DNA of 64,000 bases, taken from the NCBI RefSeq assembly GCF_000003815.2, contig NC_049997.1, positions 14,884,213 to 14,948,212 on the forward strand. The letters run 5' to 3'. Made by a program: the position numbers and the translations under genes. Positions 12,341 to 22,900 of the stretch are shown one piece after another; within the stretch, counting starts at the first letter, position 1, and every line of letters starts with the position of its first letter. The notes beneath the pieces are model-generated. The model saw only the letters and a list, made by a program, of their open reading frames with translations. It was not told where the DNA came from and searched no databases. This stretch comes from Branchiostoma floridae (lineage: Eukaryota > Chordata > Leptocardii > Amphioxiformes > Branchiostomatidae).

Positions 12341-15300
12341 TTCTTTATTTCTTTATTTGAATTTACCACATGCAAAAACAAGTGGAAGGGAGGACAAAAC
12401 AGGTGTATCAACACCTTTACAAGTTGTCCTCCCAAACCTGAAATGATAATAGAAAACAATACGAAACCAAAATCAAACAATAAACATTAGACATCAAAAG
12501 TCAGTAGACATGAATATACAATTCGGAAACAATTATACACAGAATTGATTATATACAAAATTATCAAATATCATTATATACAGAGTAAAAAGCTAATTAC
12601 AATACTAATGTAGCCTTAAAGCAGTGCAAGAGGCACACCCACAAGATGTGGACCAAGAGCAGGGAACGTCGATATTGAACTGGGAGTCAAATCTCACAAA
12701 CGTGGCTCTCACAAGCGATCGCTTGAATGTCAAGATGTTAGACTTTTCAGTGGCTTGAACCCCAATATTACGGAGGACAGGACTCAGCTGATTCCAGATG
12801 GTGACCAGCCTTGGTATGTAAGAAGAGCTGAAGGCTGATGTCCTTACTCTAATGGGGGTAAGCATGTGAGATCTGAGATATCTAGAGGGTCTGGAAGGGA
12901 AGGATACATACTTGTGAACAATTGGTTTAGACTTGATATACACCATGACGTCGCATACTTCGCGCCTGTGCGTAAGAGGCAACAGACCAAGGGTGGAGAG
13001 ACGTTCCTTGTAGGTCAGGGTGTTCGAGTGGGCTCCTAGAATGAATTTAGTCGCCCGCCGTTGCACCCCTTCTACAAGGGACATGAGTTTGCGGGACTGA
13101 GGGGACCACAAAGGTGAGCAGTATTCTAAGATGCTTCTCACCAGTGTGGTGTAAAGTGCCTTGCGTACATCAGTGCTAGAGTTGAACCCGATTGTTCTTT
13201 TGATGAAACCAGTCATAGAATTGGCCCTGGCTACCATCTTTAAGATGTGTCTGTTCCACTGAAGGTCCGACTGGACAATGACCCCAAGGTCAGGCATACT
13301 GTCTACAGATGTTATTGTAGTACCAGACATGTGATAAGAGTACACAATAGGACTCTTAGAGCGAGTTAAACGGATAAGTTTACACTTGGAAGGATGAAAA
13401 GACATCTTCCAACTAAGACTCCAGTTGTACATGGCAGTGATGTCATTTTGCAGCTTAACACAGTCATTTAGCTTGCTGACTTCCCTAAAACATTTAGAGT
13501 CGTCAGCGAAGAGTGCTACAGTAGATTGAGTTGCTGCACAAGGTAAGTCATTGATAAACAGAAGGAAGAGAAAGGGCCCAAGAATGGAGCCCTGAGGAAC
13601 ACCTGAAGTCACCGGGAGCCATTTGGACTGGCAACCTTCCACTACCACACGCTGTCGACGATCGGTTAGGTAGGAGGTAAACCACGCCAGGAGGTTACCA
13701 CCGAAACCAAACATCTGCAGTTTGTGGATTAGCAAAGTGTGGGAAACTGAATCAAACGCTTTCGCGAAATCCAGAAATAACATATCTACCTGCCCCCCCT
13801 TGTCGAGTATGGATCCTACTTGATGGTAGGTTTCTACTAGTTGAGTTGTAGTAGAACGGCCGGCAATAAACCCGTGTTGGAATTCGTGAAGCGACCCTCT
13901 CAAAAATGGAATCAACTGATTGTACATACAGCGCTCCATCAACTTGCTTACAAGGGATAACAGAGATACTGGCCTATAATTGGCCACATTCTCTTTGTCT
14001 CCCTTCTTATGCACTGGTAGTACGTTTGCATCCTTCCATTTACTCGGTACACAACCAGCGGATAGTGATCTATTGAACAGCAAGGTCAAGGAAGGAGCAA
14101 GAACCTTGGCACAGCCCTTAAGAACATGAGCAGAGATGTTATCCGGACCCACAGCCTTGCTAGTGTTGAGATTAACTAACACATTTTCCACGGATTCTAC
14201 AGCAAGTAGCAAATTACACAATCTTTCATCAACTATCACGTCGATGTCAGGCTTGATAACATTAGGGTCAGGTGCAGAAAAGGTGGAGAAAAAGTAGTCG
14301 TTGAACAAATTGGCCTTATCGGGTGCAGACTGAACGACCGTGCCGTTGAGATGAACGTCAGTCGGAAGAGACCTGGATTTTGACTTAGCTCGTACAAAGG
14401 CCCAAAATCTCTTCGGCGACTCCTGTAAAGTGGAAGAGAGGCTAACAAGATATTTGTTATACTTAGCTGATAACAAGTTCTTCAGTTTGTTTCTTAGTTT
14501 ACGGAACTTCTCCCAGTGAGAGGGGGAGTCGGAACGCTTCGCCCTTTTCCACGCTGTCCGCTTTTTGTTCTGCAAGTTGCGTACCTCGCCGTCGATCCAA
14601 GGAGGTGATGTTGATACCTTGAGCTTCCGACTGGGCACGAACATGTCAACAGCCGACTGAACGGCTGAAGACCATGCTTCCCAGGCAGAGTCAATGTCAT
14701 GGTGGTGAGTAGCTGACTCTGATAGCCTCTGTGACTCTAGGTGAGCACTGAGACCAAGCCAGTCGGCTCGTGTAAAGTTGTACACTTGACGAGGAAGCTC
14801 CTGCCTAGTTTGGATACGACAGCGGAGAGAGAACTCGAGAACAGTGTGGTCGGTATCAAAGTCAGCGGGAAGTTCCCTGATCGTAGAGAACCTCTCAGGG
14901 AAGTCCGTAAACACAAGATCTAACAGGTTGTGAGTGGAGTTTGAGGGAACATGATTGATTTGTTTTAAAAAGTAGTTATTAATCATGTTGCAAAAGTCAG
15001 CTTCCCTACCCTCGTTTAACACTACGCAATTGGCCCAGTCGATTCGAGGCAGATTGAAGTCCCCGAGGACACAGCACATGTTATACTCTTTGTTCACGCT
15101 CTCTAAAGTCGAGCCCAGGTTGTGCGTAAAAGATGACAAGTTACCAGAGGGAGGTCTGTAGCAAAGAATAACAGCAATTTTGCCCATAGCTGGAGGACGG
15201 ATTTCACATACAAGAATTTCATCCTGAGGCTCCAAGTCAAGTCTACGACTACTACATATTGACGATTTAACAGCGAGTAGAATCCCCCCACCAGACTTAT

Positions 15301-15556
15301 TATTATGAGTAACATGACGATCCTTGCGATAGGTCACAAATTCAGGGGGAATAACCTCTAAATCATGCACATCAGAAGTCAACCAAGTCTCAGTGATTGC
15401 GAGAAGATCTGGAGCATTAAGGTGTAACAGGTTGGTGAGCTGTACCAACTTGTTCCTACTCTGGTTAACAGATTTCACACTCCTAGCATTGAGATATATA
15501 GCATTAAGAAAATTGGATGACATCATTAAAATGAAGAACAACAGGAAGCACACCTT
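12341..15556 (-). mobile_element. CR1/L2-type non-LTR retrotransposon, ORF2 open, 5'-truncated
   Basis: The element runs right to left. It has a long open frame (15553-12605), a ~250-bp 3' UTR and an A/T-rich AAATAAAG-type repeat tail at 12341-12362. Sequence on both sides belongs to the same ~100-bp minisatellite, so the insertion point is visible: the left flank ends in a GTAAATAAC unit and the right flank resumes with CTACCTTTGACTTCAT. No ORF1 or 5' UTR is seen, so it is probably truncated at the start of ORF2. It lies in the same orientation as SND1, in its intron. Confidence 0.88.
12605..15553 (-). CDS. LINE ORF2: endonuclease plus reverse transcriptase, 982 residues
   Basis: An apurinic-endonuclease domain occupies about residues 12-240 (YLNARSVKS, ETWLTSD, GGGILLAVK, LGDFNLPRIDW and a DTDHTVLEF block with the catalytic D and H). 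A reverse transcriptase follows at about 465-740 with NYRPVSLLS, LFLDFAKAFDSVSH, GVPQGSILGP and the catalytic FADDSK. The C-terminus ends in a cysteine/histidine cluster (SCGCASCTALRLH). Function is target-primed reverse transcription of its own RNA. There is no stop or frameshift in 2.9 kb, so the copy is young. The true start may be the third Met (MSSNFLNAIY), which matches the endonuclease start. Confidence 0.9.
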   Translation of the reverse strand: MCFLLFFILMMSSNFLNAIYLNARSVKSVNQSRNKLVQLTNLLHLNAPDLLAITETWLTSDVHDLEVIPPEFVTYRKDRHVTHNNKSGGGILLAVKSSICSSRRLDLEPQDEILVCEIRPPAMGKIAVILCYRPPSGNLSSFTHNLGSTLESVNKEYNMCCVLGDFNLPRIDWANCVVLNEGREADFCNMINNYFLKQINHVPSNSTHNLLDLVFTDFPERFSTIRELPADFDTDHTVLEFSLRCRIQTRQELPRQVYNFTRADWLGLSAHLESQRLSESATHHHDIDSAWEAWSSAVQSAVDMFVPSRKLKVSTSPPWIDGEVRNLQNKKRTAWKRAKRSDSPSHWEKFRKLRNKLKNLLSAKYNKYLVSLSSTLQESPKRFWAFVRAKSKSRSLPTDVHLNGTVVQSAPDKANLFNDYFFSTFSAPDPNVIKPDIDVIVDERLCNLLLAVESVENVLVNLNTSKAVGPDNISAHVLKGCAKVLAPSLTLLFNRSLSAGCVPSKWKDANVLPVHKKGDKENVANYRPVSLLSLVSKLMERCMYNQLIPFLRGSLHEFQHGFIAGRSTTTQLVETYHQVGSILDKGGQVDMLFLDFAKAFDSVSHTLLIHKLQMFGFGGNLLAWFTSYLTDRRQRVVVEGCQSKWLPVTSGVPQGSILGPFLFLLFINDLPCAATQSTVALFADDSKCFREVSKLNDCVKLQNDITAMYNWSLSWKMSFHPSKCKLIRLTRSKSPIVYSYHMSGTTITSVDSMPDLGVIVQSDLQWNRHILKMVARANSMTGFIKRTIGFNSSTDVRKALYTTLVRSILEYCSPLWSPQSRKLMSLVEGVQRRATKFILGAHSNTLTYKERLSTLGLLPLTHRREVCDVMVYIKSKPIVHKYVSFPSRPSRYLRSHMLTPIRVRTSAFSSSYIPRLVTIWNQLSPVLRNIGVQATEKSNILTFKRSLVRATFVRFDSQFNIDVPCSWSTSCGCASCTALRLH

Positions 15557-15895
15557 CTACCTTTGACTTCATAAAATGTGTGCTATGTTAGCACCAACTA
15601 CAGCTCTGCAAACATCAGAACATTGCCCCCCTCCCCCAGAGACTGTAAATGGTCAAGTGCGGAAAATAAACATCTTCCATTGACTTCATAAAATGAGTGA
15701 TATGCTAGCACCGATTCTTACTCTGAACGTTGCCCCCCTCCCCATATACAGCTTGTAAATGCTCAAGCGCAATAAATAACACTCTACCTTTTGACTTCAT
15801 AAAACATGACTTTGTGCTATGATAGGAGTGATTCTAACTCTGACAACGTCTAAACATGCCCCCCTCCCTCAAAAAAGGGTCATAAATGGTATGTC
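15557..15895. repeat. ~100-bp minisatellite, right of the LINE
   Basis: Three to four diverged units with a TTGCCCCCCTCCCC core, a GTAAATGGTCAAGTGC block and a CTACCTTTGACTTCATAAAA block. A further unit lies at 12210-12340 on the other side of the LINE, showing one array split by the insertion. Confidence 0.75.
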
Positions 15896-15899
15896 GGCA

Positions 15900-16530
15900 G
15901 TTATAACATCAACTGGGGTTTGTTGACAATAAAACTTAAAGACATTTTCGTATTTTCTATTGTAACCTGATATATGTAAAGATGTACAGTCAACCTGTAA
16001 GGCAGGTTGTCTATGAATGCTTTGCTATGCTTGGCATAATTTTCTTATTACAGGATATTACAGAGAATTCCGAGAAAGAACTAATTAGATTATTACAGCT
16101 TAATAGACCAATTACAGCCTTGAAGCATGGCCCTAGAGGAACGATATCTAGAAGCTAGAAGCTCAAGCGTTAAAACCAAGGAATGAGAGGGATGTTTATC
16201 TCAAATAAGCACACAGTAGCTTTTCTGGTATCTTCCCCAACATTAAACCTCAATAAATCAGCTCAGGGCTAAATACATATTATAAAGCAATTGCAGCTAC
16301 AAAAGCGCCATCTATCTACATCCTGATGAACTGCATCAAACCAATGCCATTGTCAATGTAAGTCACACTGACACAAAATAACAACTGCTACCACAAGCCT
16401 TCTCTTTGGTCCATTGGTGACCAGTTATTTAGAAGTAACCAATGGCAACTCTATCCCCCTAATTAATACATTTGGTGTGCATGTGCACATGTAATGATGT
16501 ACAAAATGTACAATATGCATTCTGATAGCC
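15900..16530. other. No gene seen
   Basis: AT-rich intron with no repeat I recognise and no candidate exon. Confidence 0.45.
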
Positions 16531-16534
16531 TATA

Positions 16535-16715
16535 AGCTAGTTCAAAGTATGAACTGCACATGAGCAAGGTCAAAGGTGGAGGACCCTAACTTGTAAATAC
16601 TAATCCATCATCAATACATGCCAAGATGTGTTTTGTATATGTCTCGGGGGCCTTCAACTTTGACATATTACCCAAGATTCACCAGGCTGCATATATGCAG
16701 TTGGAACCTTGAATG
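16535..16715. mobile_element. Palindromic CTTCAACTTTGACATAT element, copy 1
   Basis: Partly self-complementary: TATGAACTGCACATGAGCAA on the left and TGCATATATGCAGTTGGAAC on the right, with GTCAAAGGTGGAGG facing CCTTCAACTTTGAC. Related copies at 25022-25210 and 56473-56600. Confidence 0.55.
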
Positions 16716-16802
16716 AACTTCTTTCAATGTATCATCAATGGCATTACTTAATACTGTACATATATTTTCAATCATGAGTATCTGCTCTGTTTAAAAACTT
16801 AC

Positions 16803-16912
16803 CTCTCTTTGCATGCAGAGTTCTTTGGTGAAGGACAAGGCTTCTTCTCCGAATGGCTCTCCCTCTGTGGTACCGCTGGGCAAGCTGCGTGGGACCCTCG
16901 GGCAGGAGATAC
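16803..16912 (-). CDS. SND1: SND1 exon 17, last exon visible in the window
   Basis: 110 bp, phase 1 to 0. It encodes (G)[19 protein letters not shown] then [17 protein letters not shown] of SN domain 4, followed by donor GTAAGT. The family continues at once with an EVEVE-type strand, which I cannot find to the left. Confidence 0.94.
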
Positions 16913-19900
16913 CTGGGGGAGGGGGGCACAACCTTAACCTTCTGTCTGCTAGGGTAGCTTAGTTCTTCCGTTAGTGCCCACGATCATGATGATGATCGTT
17001 ATGGCACGTACACAAGGTACCCTTATTGCAAGTAAGATCCACTCGCACCAGGAAGGACATCTACTCTTTTCGATAAGTGCGGTGGCTCTCCCCAAACATG
17101 GGACCTCCATTTAACATCCTATTAGAGGGAAGGTACTAGCCGAAGCTTGGTATTTATCTTTCATCTGAGTGAAGTGAGGAAAGTCGTGTGAGGTGCCTTT
17201 CCCAAGGGCACAAAATCAGTGACATGGCAGGTTTCGAACCCAGGACCTCTTGGGCCTGAGCCTAAAGCACTGCCAATTAGGCCACACAATCTTTTAGCAT
17301 ACAAAAAGTGTAAATTGTCTACTACCTGGAGCTTTTAGACCAAAGCTTAATCAGTTCATTCTATGTATTGATCCTTGTTGAGGTAACAAGGCTAATACAA
17401 CAATGGCTTTAGCTACACTTCTGGAAATTTGTTTCCACATTCAGTTTTCATCATTCCACGCAGGAAGACAGAATTGCGCGTACCGGCCAGCAGGAATGTG
17501 ATAAGGCACGTCTCCTTGGGCAGGTACAGGCGGACACGTGATCCGCTCGCCGTGAACTCCACGATGGCGTCAGAGCGCCCGGCCCTCTGGAGGAATGGCA
17601 GGAACTGCCTGGCCTTGTTGGTGTCCTGTGGGAAATGACACAAGCTTTGTACATGTGTGCCACCTAGCAATCTTCATCAGAACTTCAGTAGTAACTATCC
17701 CACAAAGTACAAGTACATTTTCACTGAATGTTTTCCCCATAGCCTTTTATCAAGCTGCTCACACACAATACTATGCCATTAGGCTTGTCCTATATAGTAT
17801 TGCCAGTAAAAAAACAATGTGCATATTTACAATATACAGCTAATATTCTAACACAGTTCTAAGCTCTGATTGGCTCCTGACAGAAGAAGTAAGAAGAAGA
17901 CAAGAGAAAAAATGTTTTTCCCTACCATGGAAAATATAATACAGTAGAAGCCGCTTAATTGCACACCCCATTTGCCAGAGCATTTCGTGCAATTATCCGA
18001 ATGGTGCAACAAAGCGAAGTTATCAAACTGGGCTGCACCACCATGGGATTTGGGGATTTCGTGCAATTAACAGAAGTGTGCGATTATCCATTGTGCAATT
18101 AACTGGCTTCCACTGTAATATTGGTGACATGAAAATCTCCATTGGGAATTTATCAAAATATCACACTAAGGCCCTGCAGTAAAGATTTTGTAAGGACCTG
18201 CTCTTTTACAAGAAACTGCAAGGAGGCGCTTACCCCAGAGAGGTCTGCTACTCGGTGGATGGGGACTTCCTTCTTGCTATGAAGACCCTTTGCGTTCTTC
18301 TGAGCCCTGAGAAACAAAGGAACGTTATTACATGTACATGTATTAGATATCATCATCATATGATTATCAAAATCCTATCCACTCCATATGGTGTATAGGG
18401 CTGCACTGATCCCCATTTATGGCAGACCTTTAGCCACACAACTGTGCAAGCACTGAAGCAGATGGTAAACATTATTCATGTTCTGCCTACTTTATTACTA
18501 ATCTTATCTGTATCATATTAGGATACAGCAGATGTTTGTAGATGAAAATGTGCATTGTCATCTTCAGTCAAATCTGTCTAGTGACTTCTACACCTGGCAA
18601 ATGTGACCACTTTTAGAAGGTTAGCTTACCCTTACCCTTAGATAATTTTTCCCACCAACACAAGCATTAAGAATCCTTTATCTAGTGACCACCTGTATCT
18701 AGTGACCACCTGTATCTAGTGACCACCTGTATCTAGTGACCACCTGTATCTAGTGACCACCTGTATCTAGTGACCACCTGTATCTAGTGACCACCTGTAT
18801 CTAGTGACCACCTGTATCTAGTGACCACCTGTATCTAGTGACCACCTGTATCTAGTGACCACCTGTATCTAGTGACCACCTGTATCTAGTGACCACCTGT
18901 ATCTAGTGACCACCTGTATCTAGTGACCATCTGTATCTAGTGACCATCTGTATCTAGTGACCATCTGTATCTAGTAACCACCTGTATCTAGTGACCACCT
19001 GTATCTAGTGACCACCTGTATCTAGTGACCACCTGTATCCAGTGACCACCTGTATCTAGTAACCACCTATATCTAGTGACCAGCTGTATCTAGTGACCAC
19101 CTGTATCCAGTGACCACCTGTATCTAGTGACCACCTGTATCTAGTGACCACCTGTCCCAATATACCAGCTCTATTGGTCCTCCGAGTGGTCCTCTTGGGT
19201 AATTTTGACTGTAACGCTAGTTCACCTTTATCCGTTGTATTTAACACCAGGGTATTTCAGGATATCAAGTCGATGGACGGTGGTCTGAAACTACATCATA
19301 ATTGAAAAAAATGCAAATTTGAAACTATCGTCTGTCAATGTGATATCCCAAAGTATCCTGTTTTGAGGTACAACGGATATAGGTTACCCTGCGAATAAAG
19401 ATGAACTAGCGTTACATACCTTGCTTCTGCTGCCAAGAGTTCATCGTAGTGTGCGGATCTCTGGTCATCGTCTGCCCTGTAGCGCACTACAGTCACAAAG
19501 CCTTTGCTCACAAGGGCTTCTGCTACATTTCTGTAAATGACAAACAAATGCAATTAATCAGCAGGTATCAAAGTCTGATGCATAGCAGCTACAGACATTG
19601 ACAGTTCGTGCCAGGTTGGTCTGTCCTGGGCGTACTCTCTCCAGTTGGCTCTGGAGAACCCCAGCTCTCCCATCTCCCTCTTGGGTGACCTTTTGGGCGT
19701 TTCCAAGCAGGGTTGGTGTCTGACGTTGTCAGTTTTATCACGTCCTGAGCGGGAACTGCAGTTTGTGCCAGGTTGGTCTGTTCCGGGCGTACTCCCTCTA
19801 GCTGGTTCTGGGGACCCCAGCCCTTTGAGTATGTTGAAGATCTGGTTTTCCCATCTCCCTCTTGGGCAGCCTCTTGGGTGTTTTCAAGCAGGGTTAGGGT

Positions 19901-22900
19901 CCGAATTTGTCAGTTTTATCACGTCCTGAGTGGGAACTGCTCTTGATGTGTGTCCTAAGAAAGTCATACTTTGTTTGGCAATTCTGGAACTGATTGGTGC
20001 TAAATTGTTTCGTTGGTCGTGAGGTCTTGACAGCGGATGCCTTCGATCCTTTAAAGCACTGGGTATGAAAGCCCAACTTCTGTGCTAGTGACTTGGTAAA
20101 GGTCCATGTCTCCATACAGTACAGAAGGCCGGAGAGGACCTTTGTGTTATAGGTCTTCATCTCATCAAATTCAAACAAAAAAACTCTGTTTGCACTTGTG
20201 ATTTCATAAATAGCAACGGCGGGCGCATGGAGTGCGTTAAATTTGATGGAAGCCTGTGTGATAGTCAACTAAGAAGCCTGTGTGATATGGAAAATTATCA
20301 ACCAACTCAAACGTTATCGTGGCCCAGGTTTGACATAATGTTACAGTATTGTTACATAATACTGGTGGATTCCAACGGCAGTTGTTTGTACTTACATGCC
20401 GCCAATAGTGACTGTAGCACATGTTCTCTCTGGGTACCCGTCACTGCCTGGCCTGATGTAGTCAACACTCACATTCACCTGCAAACAAAGAAATACATGA
20501 AGTACATACCAGTTATAAAGTAACAGATTGCCTATTTGAAAGGTTACTTCTTCCCAACACAATAATCCATCATTATGAGATAATATCACTACTTTCAGGA
20601 ATTTTGGTGTGCACAACATAATTCTAAACCTAACTTCAAACTTTTAGATATGTGGAGTTTTTAAAATCAACAGACTGGGGGATGATTAGAACAGACAAAA
20701 AGCATGATAGTTCCAAAGTTTAAAAGAAAACTTAACGAGAAAGATCCTACCTTTTTGCCAATGAGTTTCTTCCTGAGAAACTCGCGAGCCTCGAACATGT
20801 ACGGGACGTCATACAGTGGTCGTATACGCTTTGTGTTGTCCTGTGTGGATGGAACCATGACATACATGTTGGTCAGTGATTTTTTACAGTTTGTTACAGC
20901 ATAACTTCTGACGAATTTTTTATAGGTACTTTATATCAGGTAACCATACATTTTGTATATAGACTTTTTCAAAGACAAAAGACCTGTATATATGTAGATG
21001 TTTGAGCGATAACACTCAACCCATTGTTGTCAGAATGGATGTAAATGACAAAGTTTCCTAAATCTAAAAAAATATCAATAATTTATTATCAAAATTTATC
21101 TACTGACAAGATAACCATGATCAGGGTTCTAGCTAGTGCATTTTAGCGTAGTGGGCCCCTACGCTAAAATTTGTGACCCCTACGCTAAAATAAGGGCCAC
21201 TACGCTAATTTTTAACTAGAGTTCCTCGAACACACATATTCGCCAAATAAACATTTTTTATCGAAGGTCGTTGTTTCTCAATGATTAATGTATGTAATTA
21301 TGGCTATAATGGGCCAGCTAAGCACCAAATACAGCTTAATACGAGATGTTAATATAGCAAAGCTGGATGTAAGGTCTTTAGTTAGGCTAGGTTAGGCTAG
21401 GTCTTTAGTTTTAGATAAGATATCACTCTACAAAATGTACATTGCAGTTTTTTCGTAAAAAAAGAAATAATGAACAAACTTTGAGTGACTGGCCTATGTA
21501 TTAGATAATAGGTCATCTAAGGGTTATCTAAGGGTCATACGTAAGGATTGTTACGGCCCTACCTTGGTGAATGTTTGTGTCCATCTCATGAAAATAGTAA
21601 GTAAAGTTTTGCAATCGCGAGTTAAGTCAGAGGTATTTTACACAGTCTACCTGGCTGGCTATCACGCCAGGCTACTCAGATCCCCCATCCATAGCCCCGC
21701 AAAGACAAAATAGCTGATTGACAGGCATAGTAATTGCTCCAGCCCTACCAGTGACCCCAGGTCGGCCTGTCTGCTGGCTGGCTGACCCTCTGGGAGGGTT
21801 TCATTGCAGGAACACCAGCACCAGTACTGTGTGTTTATGTTATAGGAAAATATATCCACAAATGCTTATACTGTAGAACCAATAGTGTAAAGGACATGCT
21901 ATACTCAATATGTTGACTTATTCATACCTATAGATATCCATACATGTATGTCTGTTAAGTAAATGTGTCTTTAGAATGACACATAGAAAAGCGCTGTAAA
22001 AACTTTATAAAACACAGTAATAGCAAAAATACGTGTTCAGAAGACTGTGTCTTTAGAATGACAAAGTTATAGAAAAGCGCAGTAAAAACTTAATAAAACA
22101 GAGCAATAGCAAAAAAACGTTTTCACAAGACTGTGTCATTAAAAATGACACTATAGAAAAGCGCTGTAAAAATATAAAACAGAGTAACAGCGAAATATCG
22201 TGTTTATTCGATCTCCCAGTGCAAGCCTTCTTCGGCCAGCTGACAAAGGATATCACAGAACTGAGAGGACCCGGCGGTTGCTAGGCACAGTAACTAATTG
22301 CTGTCACTCTACCCTACGATACCAACCTATTTAGTTCTAAGTGATGCTCACTTGCATTAGGAGAACTGTTAACCGCATCAAACCAGGATTGCGTTGTCTG
22401 GATGAGTGCAGAGACTTTCTGAAACCATGCTGAGAGTAATGAATCAGGTGATTTGTGTCCTGTAGCAATAAGTCCCGGAGAAACACCTCGTACACCTTAC
22501 CCAGATAGCTCGTTAGGGAAATGCACCTGAAATCTTCAAGACCTTTGGGCCTGGTCACCTTCGGTACTGGCACTACCAGTTCTTCTGTCCATTGTAAGGG
22601 AATGTTGTAAGCATGCATTGTAGATATTGCACATTACAGGAGCAAGCTCTTCATAGAAGTTGGACAGTAGCCATGGCGGTATATGACCCCCCCCCCCCCC
22701 CCCGAGGATTCACCTTCTTCATTTGAAGTTCTGGTATGGCTTGAAGTAATAGATGGTCAGATATTTCTCTGTGTAACTCCTCTCATCTGCTATAAAACTT
22801 GGCCAAGCTGTTAGAACTAGCATGCATCACTCTGGTACCGAGACATTTCTCTATGCGCAAACACAAAATAATCTCTAGATACTCAGAGCCTTTTTGGAGT

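Noticed and set aside
18679-19154. CRISPR-like regular array
   Set aside because: Units are contiguous 17-mers without spacers in a eukaryotic intron, so a minisatellite.
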